Part shown: positions 9,607-18,834 of the stretch, piece by piece | Numbering within the stretch: the stretch's first letter is position 1 | How the letters are laid out: every line of letters begins with the position of its first letter | Source: Hydrogenibacillus sp. | GTDB taxonomy: Bacteria; Bacillota; Bacilli; Thermicanales; DSM-22653 | DNA length: 64,000 bases | Assembly (NCBI GenBank): GCA_014896255.1 | Contig: JADBKT010000014.1 | Location: forward strand, 1 to 64,000 | Reading direction: 5' to 3' | Notes under the pieces: generated by a model | What the model was told of the DNA's origin: nothing | The model's input: only the letters and a program-made list of their open reading frames with translations | Databases searched by the model: none | Made by a program: the position numbers and the translations under genes

Positions 9607-11178
9607 TCACGCCTTGATCGACCCGGCCGCCTTCACCTTAATGCGGACGGCATTGCCCGGCAGATACGCGAGGGGAATTTCCTCGATATCGATGATTTCG
9701 ACCCGGTCCGGATCCGCGCCCGCCTTGATCGCCGCATCCATCGCTTCGTGCTTTGCTTCCTGCAGGGCTTCTTCGCGTTTCTGCTGCTCCAGGGAAAACA
9801 GGCGATCCACCGTCCCGGAAACTTGGGCAATCGCGGCACCGACTGCATTGGCCACTTCATAATGCGGCGGACGAATCACTTCCGAAATGCCGGCCAACCG
9901 ATCGGGGAGAATGATGCTCCCGCCGCCGACCACGATCGCCGGCACCTCCCCGGCCCGCGTCTTAATCCGATCCACCGCCTCTTCCGCCATACCGACGGCG
10001 CGCGCAAAGATCTTGTCGATCACACCCTCCCGAACACGGACGCGGTCCGGATCGCCCAACCTCGCCATCCCTTTCGCCACCGCCACATCCGTCATCGTCA
10101 ATGTCTCCCCGCCGAAAACGAGGGCCCGTTCGACCACCTTGCTTCCGACGCTTTCCGGCCCGATCGCGATCGCATGCGGCGCATCGCCCGCCTCTTCGAC
10201 GATCCGGACCATCGTGCCGCCGCCGAGACCGATGGAGATCAGATCGGGCATGCGAAAATTCGTGCGTACGCCGCCGATCTCCACCGCCGCCGAAGATTCC
10301 CTTGGAAAACCGCCCGAAAGCACGCCGACGTCCGTCGAAGTCCCGCCGACATCGATGACCACCGCATCCTTCAAACCTGAAAGAAATCCGGCCCCCCGCA
10401 TACTGTTCGTCGGTCCCGAAGCGACGGTCAAAATCGGATAGCGGCGGGCGTAATCGAGAGACATCAAGGTGCCGTCATTCTGCGCAAGGTACAGCGCCGC
10501 ATGGATCCCAAGCGCCCGCATGGCATTGCGAAACGCCGAAATGACATCATGCGCGACCGTCCGAACGGCGGCGTTCAAAACCGTCGCATTTTCGCGTTCC
10601 AAAAGACCGACACTGCCGATTTCGTGCGACAGCGAAACATGAGCGCGTTCACCGGCCAGCGACTCGATGATTTCCATCGTCCGCCGCTCATCGTCATTCC
10701 GCACCGGGGAAAACACGGCCGTCACCGCAAAGGCGCGAATGCCTTGATCGAGCGCCTCGCTGACAAAACGCCTCACCGCGTCGGCGTCAAAGGGGGAAAT
10801 CGGACGGCCGTCGTATTCGACCCCGCCCGGGAGAATGACGGTCGGCCCCTCCACCTTCGTCCGGATGTCTTCCGGCCAATCGGCCAAGGGAGGGATGGCC
10901 CGCGTCGCCGGCGCACCCAAGCGAAGGATGGCGACGCGTTCCAGACCACGCCGCTCGATGATGGCGTTGGTCACCTGCGTCGTGCCGAGCATCGCATGCG
11001 TGATCGCATCCGGCGCGACGCCGGAGCGGGAAAGCACGTCTTGGGCCGCCGCCGCAATGCCGCTGATGACGTCATCGGTCACCGGCGTCTTGGCCTTGGC
11101 GACCACCTGTTGCCGCCCATCGATCAACACCGCATCCGTGTTCGTTCCGCCGACGTCAATTCCCAGTCGATAACCCAT
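9607..11178 (-). CDS. Hydantoinase/oxoprolinase N-terminal family (HyuA-like ATPase)
   Basis: MGYRLGIDVGGTNTDAVLIDGRQQVVAKAKTPVT, GTTQVTNAIIERRGLERVAILR, VVIDVGGTSTDVGVL. Start trimmed from the 692-aa ORF to ATG 11178. Confidence 0.9.
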   Translation of the reverse strand: MGYRLGIDVGGTNTDAVLIDGRQQVVAKAKTPVTDDVISGIAAAAQDVLSRSGVAPDAITHAMLGTTQVTNAIIERRGLERVAILRLGAPATRAIPPLADWPEDIRTKVEGPTVILPGGVEYDGRPISPFDADAVRRFVSEALDQGIRAFAVTAVFSPVRNDDERRTMEIIESLAGERAHVSLSHEIGSVGLLERENATVLNAAVRTVAHDVISAFRNAMRALGIHAALYLAQNDGTLMSLDYARRYPILTVASGPTNSMRGAGFLSGLKDAVVIDVGGTSTDVGVLSGGFPRESSAAVEIGGVRTNFRMPDLISIGLGGGTMVRIVEEAGDAPHAIAIGPESVGSKVVERALVFGGETLTMTDVAVAKGMARLGDPDRVRVREGVIDKIFARAVGMAEEAVDRIKTRAGEVPAIVVGGGSIILPDRLAGISEVIRPPHYEVANAVGAAIAQVSGTVDRLFSLEQQKREEALQEAKHEAMDAAIKAGADPDRVEIIDIEEIPLAYLPGNAVRIKVKAAGSIKA

Positions 11179-12268
11179 GGCGATCCACCTCATCGATTGG
11201 AATGTAGTCAAACGCATAACCAAAGCGCCGCGGGCCGACCAGCTCCAAGCCGGCCTGTGTCCGCCACAGGGGCGCGCATGGCAGGCCGAAAACCATGACG
11301 CGCTGTCCATAGGCGATCGATTCCGTCGTGATCGGCATGAACGTCTCCGCATCGAGCAACGCGATAATGTCGGGCACCATCGCCACCGGTTCCCCATCGC
11401 GCATGGCCACCAGGTGCTCGTTTTGGAACTCCACCCGCATGACCGAGCCGTCGTCGCGATCGAATCCGACGATCGTCGCCGTCCCGCGGACAAAGCCGCC
11501 CTCCGTACGCCTGATGACGTCCACCACTTTCCCCTGAAACAGCGGAATCCCCCCGGTCGCCTGAGAAAACGCATCAAATGACATCTTCCCCTGCGCCAGG
11601 CTTCGAAGCCATCGCCCATATCGGATCGTTTGACTGAGCGAACCTTCGACGACGGCTGAGCGAACTGCCTTCGTTTCCATCGCATACAACGCGATCGCGG
11701 CCGATCCGCCCATCATCACCGTGATCATGCGGCTGATCCGTTCCGCCCATGCATTGTCCACCGCATCGACGACGACCCGATTCCCGCGCTCATCGGCCAT
11801 GGCCATGGGGGCTGCGGGCACACCGGACAAATTCATCGAGGTCATCGGAATTTCCGGAAACGCGCGGCCCATCCCATCGGCATCCAGGACGGGGAGGTTC
11901 AACATGGCAGCGGCGATCAGGGGAACGAATGAATTTTCACCCCCGATTTCTGCGGACATCAATGCGACGATGTCGTCCTTCAAGAAAGACTTCGCGAGAC
12001 GAACGACCGTATCCCATTCCTGACCGCTTGGAATTTTTTCAACAGAAACCGTCGGTGCCCCCATCATCGCCACCGGAAGAACGATGCCTGCTTGGGGCAA
12101 TTCTTCGACGCGAATCAAACGGACCGGACCCTTTTCCTTCATGACTTGCTTGGCCATCAACTTTCCGAGATGCGGATCGCCGCCGCCGCCCGCGCCCAAC
12201 AAAGCGGCGCCCACCGCCAAGTCGTCGAGATCTTCCACGGTCACCCAACGCATCGGTCTATCCCTCAA
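11156..12268 (-). CDS. DUF917 family protein, copy 2
   Basis: LAVGAALLGAGGGGDPHLGKLMAK, PVAMMGAPTVSVEKIP, PVLDADGMGRAFPEIPM. Confidence 0.88.
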   Translation of the reverse strand: MRDRPMRWVTVEDLDDLAVGAALLGAGGGGDPHLGKLMAKQVMKEKGPVRLIRVEELPQAGIVLPVAMMGAPTVSVEKIPSGQEWDTVVRLAKSFLKDDIVALMSAEIGGENSFVPLIAAAMLNLPVLDADGMGRAFPEIPMTSMNLSGVPAAPMAMADERGNRVVVDAVDNAWAERISRMITVMMGGSAAIALYAMETKAVRSAVVEGSLSQTIRYGRWLRSLAQGKMSFDAFSQATGGIPLFQGKVVDVIRRTEGGFVRGTATIVGFDRDDGSVMRVEFQNEHLVAMRDGEPVAMVPDIIALLDAETFMPITTESIAYGQRVMVFGLPCAPLWRTQAGLELVGPRRFGYAFDYIPIDEVDRHGLSTGN

Positions 12269-13608
12269 ATCCTCGTCTCACGAAAGCGAAAATCCGTTTT
12301 CCTGTTCTTCACAATCAACACCTTCATCATGAGATAATAAAGCATGCCCGCCAGCACGAGCGTATTCAAGGACGGGATGCCCCACGGCAGCTTAAAACCC
12401 AAATACGAAGCGACGATCCAGGAGAACACCATCGCCGGATTCCAGTTCTCCGCCTTTTCGGGCAAAACGCCTTGGGCGCGGCTTTCTTCGAGATCTTTTC
12501 GATACCGTTTGAGGATAAAATATTCCACGACCATAATGCCGCCTAAAGCGGGAATCGTAACGCCGAGGAAAGTCAAGAAATCTACAAACCGGTCCAAAAT
12601 CCCAAGGGCCGACAAAATCGATCCCAAGGTCCCGATCATCAAGGTGATAAAACCTCTGTGCAGTTTCCGCTTGGTGAGCGTGTTCATGAGATTGACAAAA
12701 CCCAGAGAAGATGAATAAAGATTCCAATCGTTGATCTTGATCGTCGCCGTGATCAAAATCAGCACGCCGAGCGCACCGCTGGTCGACATGACAATATGGA
12801 TGATATCGTCACTTTGGGCGGCATGGGCAAGAAGCACCCCGGCCAAACCGATCGGATATTGCCCCAACGTAATGCTGATGATCGACTGCTTGACCACGTC
12901 CTTCGTCGAACGGTTAAACCGCGTCATGTCGGGCGAAATGATCGCCCCGATCATATAGCCTCCGGCTACGATCGTTGCGCCGGCAGCGATGCTGAGCGTC
13001 GGCCCGGGAGGTGCAGAGGTCATCAATTCGCCCACGGCATGTCGGGACAGGGCGGCATAGACGGAATACCCTGCCAGGAACAAAAAGGCGGGAACGGTGA
13101 TATAAGCGGTCCAAGCCATGGAAAGAAACCCATAGATGACGATCACCGTGACGGCCAGGCCCGTCATCAATGACCAAAGCCAAACAGGCAAAACTCCCAC
13201 CAGTTGATGAATCCCTTCAGCGAAGACCGCATTTTGAATTCCGAACCAACCGATCAGACTGACGGCAACGATGAAAGAAATGACCGCTGACCCGTAATAA
13301 CCAAAACCGGTCCAGCGTCCGAGCACCGTCGTGCTGAGGCCTTCTTTCTGGCCCGCGATCCCGACGAAGATCGCCACCACTTCGAGGATCGCCGTGCCCA
13401 AGGTCAACGCCCAAAAGGCATCGACGAACGTCATCCCGTAGCCGAGTGCCGCGCCTAACATAAATTGCGTCAAATCGGAAAGCTGCCCAAAGCGCTGCAC
13501 CGCCACGCTCCACCAAGCGTACCGTGCCGCCATCGGAACGCGCGTCAACGCATAATCATCGCTGCCGATATCCGCGCCCAGCGGCTCTCCCGCACGATCA
13601 TCGGCCAT
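12265..13608 (-). CDS. NCS1 family permease (cytosine/hydantoin-type)
   Basis: Polytopic membrane protein; GYGMTFVDAFWALTLG, ISPDMTRFNRSTKDVVKQS, TIPALGGIMVVEYFILKRY. ATG 13608 after GGAAGGGG chosen over TTG 13626. Confidence 0.85.
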   Translation of the reverse strand: MADDRAGEPLGADIGSDDYALTRVPMAARYAWWSVAVQRFGQLSDLTQFMLGAALGYGMTFVDAFWALTLGTAILEVVAIFVGIAGQKEGLSTTVLGRWTGFGYYGSAVISFIVAVSLIGWFGIQNAVFAEGIHQLVGVLPVWLWSLMTGLAVTVIVIYGFLSMAWTAYITVPAFLFLAGYSVYAALSRHAVGELMTSAPPGPTLSIAAGATIVAGGYMIGAIISPDMTRFNRSTKDVVKQSIISITLGQYPIGLAGVLLAHAAQSDDIIHIVMSTSGALGVLILITATIKINDWNLYSSSLGFVNLMNTLTKRKLHRGFITLMIGTLGSILSALGILDRFVDFLTFLGVTIPALGGIMVVEYFILKRYRKDLEESRAQGVLPEKAENWNPAMVFSWIVASYLGFKLPWGIPSLNTLVLAGMLYYLMMKVLIVKNRKTDFRFRETRI

Positions 13609-13667
13609 AAGCTTCACCCCTTCCAATGAATTAAGACGATTGTAAGGGGTGAAGCACCCCGCGTCTT
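13606..13667 (-). promoter_or_regulatory. Switch-like leader: two alternative hairpins over the NCS1 permease RBS
   Basis: RNA AAGACGCGGGGUGCUUCACCCCUUACAAUCGUCUUAAUUCAUUGGAAGGGGUGAAGCUUAUG. Fold A: AAGACG/CGUCUU plus GGGGUG/CACCCC. Fold B: GCUUCACCCCUU/AAGGGGUGAAGC, 12-bp perfect, covering the SD. Confidence 0.6.
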
Positions 13668-13676
13668 CATTCAGAA

Positions 13677-15368
13677 TTAAAAACTTTCGCCCTCGTTTTG
13701 TTCAGCTTGAACAAAACGCGCGACCCGTTCTTCCATCATTTGATAAGCGCGAATGCTGAGCGAGAGCAAATAGACGTTCTCCGGATCGCTGAGGTTGACG
13801 TTGGTGCGTTGTTCAAACTGATGGAGCCGGTAGCGCACCGTATTGCGGTGAAGCGACAGCCGCTCCGCCGCACGGGTTATGTCGCCGTTGGTCGCAACCA
13901 GCGCGGCGATCGTCTCGAGCATCGCCCGACGTTGTTGTACGGGCAGGTCAAAGAGCGGGCCGAGCATCTCATCGATCAGTTGCTGCGCCTCTGGAGACGT
14001 ATACCAGCGATAGAGATAGCGTTCCGCACCGACATCTTCGATGGTCGCGACCGTTCCGGGACCGAAGCGCAAGCTGCCAAGATCCAACGCTTCCTTCGCT
14101 TCGCGGTACGATCGCCTGAGACCCTCCACGCCCGCATACGCCCGTCCGATCCCCATCGAGACGAGGCCGATGGTTTTTTCCTGTTCCAAGTGCTTTTGGA
14201 CTTCGAGCATCACGGCTTTGAGATCGTCCGCGCCCCAAAGCGCTTCTCCCGTGCGGCGGATGACGAAGATGAACCGGCCGGGCTCCATTACCGCACCGAG
14301 CGCCCACCACCAGGCACGGCGAAGCTCCGTCTCCGCCACGGCAATCAGCCGCGATTCCCGCTGCAACATCGCCATTTCGGTCAACGCGCGCGCCGGATCC
14401 GCGATCCCGATCGCCGAGTCCGAAGAGGCCACGGCCAGTTTGACCAGAACCACGGCATGCGGCTTGTCCGCGTCCCAGCCTGCTTCGCGCGCTTGAAACA
14501 ACACATCGGGCTTGGCCTCCTCCGCGGCCTCGATCAGCGCGCGGATGAGCTCCCAGTTCGAGCGAAGACGGGCGTCCCAAGCAAGTACACGCCGCTCGAA
14601 AGCCGCTTCGATCCACGTTGCGGCTACCGGCAGCACGCGGCACAAGACCGCATCCATCCCCGGCTCGTTTTTCGTTTCACATCGAAGGAGATAGGCCGTG
14701 TCTTTTCGCCCTCTGAGCACGACATCCGCCGTCCCGTGCAAACGATCTCCCGCCTCGCGAATCCTAAGTCCGGCGGCGCGGCTCGCATCTTCCGCTACGC
14801 CGTCATCCTGCGCGTCGCTTCCGGCTTGGGATCGGGCAACCAATTCACAAGTGCCGTTTAATAACGTGCCGAGAAGATGCGTCAGCGCTTCGACCGACTG
14901 GCGGGACCGCCACGCGACGAGCAATTGCGACAAAATGCCGTCCGTCATCTGATAAACGCTAAGCTTCGCATTTAACCGGTGCGCCGCGATGCGCTCCGCC
15001 CAATCCATGACGTCGGTTCGACCAAGATCGATGACGGGCAGCTGCAGTTGATCCGCCAAGAGCACCGTCGCAAGCGGCAATCCGGTTCCGGGACGGGCGC
15101 CGGATAACGGCTCGACCCGCTCGCCTTGCACGAGAATGCCGCTCGCGTCGGCAAAAGCGAGTCGCCGGATCAACGCATCGACGTCCGGAGAACCCCGCCA
15201 GAACCATTGCGCCGGAACAAAGTAAAGCGTCTTCGGCCGAAATGCCGTCTCCGTCGACCGCTCTTCGCAAAACGCCAAACGCTCGACCGCCCGGGACAGC
15301 CCCGCTTTGCCGGCCAACACGCGCACCGTCGTATCGCCGATCTGTTTCAACAAGTCCGCGACGATCAT
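13677..15368 (-). CDS. PucR family transcriptional regulator
   Basis: C-terminal LVATNGDITRAAERLSLHRNTVRYRLHQFEQRTNVNLSDPENVYLLSLSIRA (PucR-type HTH) with GAF/GGDEF-like middle region. Confidence 0.88.
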   Translation of the reverse strand: MIVADLLKQIGDTTVRVLAGKAGLSRAVERLAFCEERSTETAFRPKTLYFVPAQWFWRGSPDVDALIRRLAFADASGILVQGERVEPLSGARPGTGLPLATVLLADQLQLPVIDLGRTDVMDWAERIAAHRLNAKLSVYQMTDGILSQLLVAWRSRQSVEALTHLLGTLLNGTCELVARSQAGSDAQDDGVAEDASRAAGLRIREAGDRLHGTADVVLRGRKDTAYLLRCETKNEPGMDAVLCRVLPVAATWIEAAFERRVLAWDARLRSNWELIRALIEAAEEAKPDVLFQAREAGWDADKPHAVVLVKLAVASSDSAIGIADPARALTEMAMLQRESRLIAVAETELRRAWWWALGAVMEPGRFIFVIRRTGEALWGADDLKAVMLEVQKHLEQEKTIGLVSMGIGRAYAGVEGLRRSYREAKEALDLGSLRFGPGTVATIEDVGAERYLYRWYTSPEAQQLIDEMLGPLFDLPVQQRRAMLETIAALVATNGDITRAAERLSLHRNTVRYRLHQFEQRTNVNLSDPENVYLLSLSIRAYQMMEERVARFVQAEQNEGESF

Positions 15369-16300
15369 CGGTGATACGGTTCCCCTCCACGACCCATCTC
15401 ATGCGTTATGCTTTGCAGTTCACGCAAAAAAGACACAACCTTTCGATCGATGTACCCCTTCGGCTGAATACGTTCGTCGAGGTTTTCGATCAGCTGAAAC
15501 GACATGAGCGCTTCTTCAAAACGCGCGTCGTCGACCGGCTCGCCTTGGGCGGCTGCCGCAGGCAAGTAACCCAGCGCGGCGAGATCGCGGATGAGCGCCG
15601 CGCGGAGCGCCGCATCGATCGGAACGATGTCCTCCGGTTGCGGTTTTTTATAATACAGCGCATGCAGTTCCATCAACCGACCGAGCTCACGTACCGGTTC
15701 CGTGTGATCATCGACGCGCAGATCGAGATACCGGTCGGTCAACCCACCGTAGCCGCCGCCCGGCCGTTCGACGACGATCGCGGCCGACTGCTTGCCGCGC
15801 TTGTCGCCGCCGGCGGCATCACCCGCCGCAAGCGCCGCATAAAGCCGGTCGGCCAGTTCACCGGACGTCGACGCGAACGCTTCGGCCATGCGTTCGACCA
15901 CGTCCGGACCGGCCAACACATTGCCCTGTACCGCGAAATGCGCGCCGTGAATGCCGCCGGCCCAGGCGTAACAGGCGCTCCCCGTGAACGTCGCGCTGCC
16001 GCCGCGCGCGTCGACGATGCCGACCTGACGTACCTCGCGCTCTTGATCCTCGCCGGTGAGCACGCGCAGCGCCTCTTCCGCAGACATTCCCACGGACAGG
16101 TATTTTAACCCTTTTTCACCATACGCCGGATTCGCCCACGCCTGCGTCGCAATCGCACCGACGCCGGCCTTCACCCAAGGCACGATGCTCCCTACCGCAA
16201 GAAACTTCGACGCGACCGCGACCCCGACATCGCCGGTCGCCGGATCGAACGCCGCGATCGAAAACGTCAAAATCCCCTTGCCTCGTTGTATTTTTTGCAT
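15365..16300 (-). CDS. DUF1028 family protein (Ntn-hydrolase-like)
   Basis: LTFSIAAFDPATGDVGVAVASKFLAVGSIVPWVKAGVGAIATQAWANPAYGEKGLKYLSVGMSAEEAL. Confidence 0.85.
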   Translation of the reverse strand: MQKIQRGKGILTFSIAAFDPATGDVGVAVASKFLAVGSIVPWVKAGVGAIATQAWANPAYGEKGLKYLSVGMSAEEALRVLTGEDQEREVRQVGIVDARGGSATFTGSACYAWAGGIHGAHFAVQGNVLAGPDVVERMAEAFASTSGELADRLYAALAAGDAAGGDKRGKQSAAIVVERPGGGYGGLTDRYLDLRVDDHTEPVRELGRLMELHALYYKKPQPEDIVPIDAALRAALIRDLAALGYLPAAAAQGEPVDDARFEEALMSFQLIENLDERIQPKGYIDRKVVSFLRELQSITHEMGRGGEPYHR

Positions 16301-16391
16301 GTTTTGTGCCTCTTTTCTTCTCATGTGTTGATCTGCCTTTGGAAAATGATTTTTTCGCCGTCGCGCGCCCAATGTCCTCCGGAACAGACGG

Positions 16392-16419
16392 TTGACAACG
16401 GCTCATTCTGTAATATAAT
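16392..16419 (+). promoter_or_regulatory. Putative sigma-A promoter for isocitrate lyase
   Basis: Consensus TTGACA (16392-16397), 16 nt, TATAAT (16414-16419). Confidence 0.8.
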
Positions 16420-16472
16420 AGTGGTGAATGTTAATTATTATTGTATAACAGGGGATCGAAAGGAGAGAGACC

Positions 16473-17753
16473 ATGCCCACCAAACAAGAACGCGCCGCGC
16501 ACATCCGTCGAGATTGGGAGACGAACCCCCGCTGGGAGGGCATCCGCCGCGACTATTCGCCGGATGATGTGGTCGCCTTGCAAGGAACGGTGCAGATCGA
16601 ACACACGCTCGCCCGCCGCGGAGCCGAACGGTTTTGGCGCGAGGTAAACGACCCGCACGACTTTATTCGCGCCCTCGGCGCGCTCACCGGCGGACAGGCG
16701 GTACAGATGGTCAAGGCCGGACTGAAAGCCATTTACGTCAGCGGCTGGCAGGTCGCCGCCGACGCCAACCTCGCCGGGGCGACCTACCCGGATCAAAGCT
16801 TATACCCGGCGAACAGCGTCCCCGCGCTCGTGAGACGCATCAATCAGGCGCTCATGCGCGCCGATCAGATCCACGCCTTGGAAGGCAAGACGGACATCGA
16901 TTGGTTTGTGCCCATCGTCGCCGACGCCGAAGCGGGTTTTGGCGGACCGCTCAACGTCTTTGAGTTGACCAAACAGATGATCGAAGCCGGCGCCGCGGCG
17001 ATCCACCTGGAAGATCAACTGTCGTCGGAGAAAAAATGCGGTCATATGGGCGGAAAAGTATTGCTCCCGACTTCCCACGCCATCCGCAATTTGAACGCGG
17101 CGCGGCTCGCCGCCGACGTTCTCGGCGTGCCGACGGTGATCATCGCCCGCACCGACGCGGGCGGCGCCACGCTGCTTACCTCCGACATCGACCCGCGCGA
17201 TCAGAAATTTTTGACCGGCGAACGCACGCCGGAAGGGTACTTCGTCGTCCAGGCGGGCTTGGAGCAGGCCATCGACCGCGCCCTCTCGTACGCCCCGTAC
17301 GCCGATCTGCTCTGGTTTGAGACGAGCGAGCCCAACCTCGACGAAGCACGCCGGTTTGCCGAAGCGATTCACGCCAAGTACCCGGGCAAACGCCTCGCCT
17401 ACAACTGCTCGCCGTCCTTCAATTGGAAGAAAAAGCTCAACCCCGAGGCGATCGCCAACTTTCAAGAGACCATCGCAAAGATGGGTTATACGTTTCAGTT
17501 CGTCACATTGGCCGGTTTCCACGCGTTGAATCACAGCATGTTCGAACTCGCCCGCGACTATGCCGTACGCGGTATGGCCGCCTACGCCGACCTGCAACAG
17601 CGGGAGTTCGAAAGCGAAGCCGACGGCTACACCGCCACGCGCCATCAGCGGGAAGTCGGCGCCGGCTATTTCGATCAGGTGTCGCTCATCGTCTCCGGCG
17701 GCCTTGCCTCGACGCTCGCCCTCGTCGGCTCCACGGAAGAAGAGCAGTTTTAG
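16473..17753 (+). CDS. aceA: Isocitrate lyase
   Basis: [13 protein letters not shown]-like ([32 protein letters not shown]), [29 protein letters not shown]. Confidence 0.95.
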   Translation: MPTKQERAAHIRRDWETNPRWEGIRRDYSPDDVVALQGTVQIEHTLARRGAERFWREVNDPHDFIRALGALTGGQAVQMVKAGLKAIYVSGWQVAADANLAGATYPDQSLYPANSVPALVRRINQALMRADQIHALEGKTDIDWFVPIVADAEAGFGGPLNVFELTKQMIEAGAAAIHLEDQLSSEKKCGHMGGKVLLPTSHAIRNLNAARLAADVLGVPTVIIARTDAGGATLLTSDIDPRDQKFLTGERTPEGYFVVQAGLEQAIDRALSYAPYADLLWFETSEPNLDEARRFAEAIHAKYPGKRLAYNCSPSFNWKKKLNPEAIANFQETIAKMGYTFQFVTLAGFHALNHSMFELARDYAVRGMAAYADLQQREFESEADGYTATRHQREVGAGYFDQVSLIVSGGLASTLALVGSTEEEQF

Positions 17754-17768
17754 TTCACCATCCGACAC

Positions 17769-17798
17769 GACGCGCCGCTCACGGCGGCGCGTCTTTTT
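17769..17798 (+). terminator. Rho-independent terminator of aceA
   Basis: GACGCGCCGC-TCACG-GCGGCGCGTC then TTTTT. Confidence 0.9.
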
Positions 17799-17833
17799 GT
17801 CATGGATTGTCATGAAACCGGCGATGGAGCCTT

Positions 17834-18181
17834 TTAGTTTCCGTCCCGTTTTTGGAGCGTCAACCGAACGGTCTGTCCTTCGATGCGTTTCACGAGTGAC
17901 GAAGGAATGACTTCCGCCGGCAGCGGGTAAACCATCGAATAATCAGCCGCCTCGATGCGTCGGATGACCGACCCCGAAGCATGTTCCGCTCGCGTTTCCG
18001 CGGATTGTCGAACGCGGATCCAAAGCCCGATCCCGTCGGTGGCCACGTGAACTTCGCGTGCGTCGACCGCCGGTGAAAACGATAATGTGACGGTGAGCAT
18101 ATCACCATCCTCATGAACGGCGATGCGCGGAGCAAATGCCGCCTCGCGTCGGACGAGCGCGAGCAGCCAATCCCCCCACAT
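17834..18181 (-). CDS. Hypothetical protein, possibly Hsp20-like fold
   Basis: 115-aa beta-rich ORF; ALPAEV-like segment PLPAEVIPSSLVKRIEGQTVRLTLQK. Confidence 0.5.
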   Translation of the reverse strand: MWGDWLLALVRREAAFAPRIAVHEDGDMLTVTLSFSPAVDAREVHVATDGIGLWIRVRQSAETRAEHASGSVIRRIEAADYSMVYPLPAEVIPSSLVKRIEGQTVRLTLQKRDGN

Positions 18182-18274
18182 CGCTCACCCCTCCCTTCTT
18201 GTTCTCCAACCTCACTTCACCTTCGCGCCATCGTATGTCGACGCGTGATTTTCGATCACGGCATCCGTTCGGTC

Positions 18275-18302
18275 TTGTCAAAACGAAATTTTCTGCTATG
18301 AT
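18275..18302 (+). promoter_or_regulatory. Putative sigma-A promoter of the NfeD/SPFH pair
   Basis: TTGTCA, 16 nt, TATGAT. Confidence 0.6.
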
Positions 18303-18322
18303 GAGAGGGGGAGGCGAGGGGT

Positions 18323-18799
18323 TTGCAGCACTTTTTGGCGTTGTTTACCCAACCGCTCTTCTGGTTCGGACTCGGTTTTGCGCTGCTCATCGTCGAGGTG
18401 TTGACCGTCACCTTTATCCTGCTTTGGATCGGGCTCGGGGCGCTCGCCGCCGGCATCACCGCCCTGATCACGCCGAATCCGGAGATTCCGCTGATCGTCT
18501 TTATCACCGTTTCGGTCATCCTATGGATCTTTACCCGGCCGCTCACGCGGCGCGCGCGGCGCGCTTCGGCGAGGCTGGAAAGCGGCGTATACGCGTTGAT
18601 CGGCAAAAACGGCTTGGCCCGGACGGCGCTGGACGATAGCGCGCGCGGCGAAGTGCAGATCGGCGGTGAGATTTGGGCGGCCAAAAGCGAAGGCGGTCGC
18701 ATCGCCGCCGGCAGCACCGTGCGCATCGTGCGCGTCGAAGGCGTGACGCTCATCGTCGAGCCGGCCGACCGGGCGGTCAAAACGTCCGCCGCCGAGTGA
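18323..18799 (+). CDS. NfeD family membrane protein
   Basis: TTG start; membrane N-terminus, OB-like C-terminus (LIGKNGLARTALD..GEVQIGGEIWAAKSEGG); next to an SPFH gene. Confidence 0.8.
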   Translation: MQHFLALFTQPLFWFGLGFALLIVEVLTVTFILLWIGLGALAAGITALITPNPEIPLIVFITVSVILWIFTRPLTRRARRASARLESGVYALIGKNGLARTALDDSARGEVQIGGEIWAAKSEGGRIAAGSTVRIVRVEGVTLIVEPADRAVKTSAAE

Positions 18800-18834
18800 C
18801 CGCATCCCTATTCATCTTCGAAAGGAGCGCCTTC

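Noticed and set aside
8421-9617. Long plus-strand ORF (398 aa) opposite DUF917 copy 1
   Set aside because: Arg/His-rich antisense shadow of a strongly coding minus-strand gene in high-GC DNA; no family motifs.
11179-11685. N-terminal extension of the 692-aa HyuA ORF
   Set aside because: The extension lies in another frame inside DUF917 copy 2; the canonical MGYRLGIDVGGTNTD start is at 11178.
13609-13626. TTG start adding MEGVKL to the NCS1 permease
   Set aside because: ATG 13608 has a well-spaced GGAAGGGG SD and the extension would overlap that SD.
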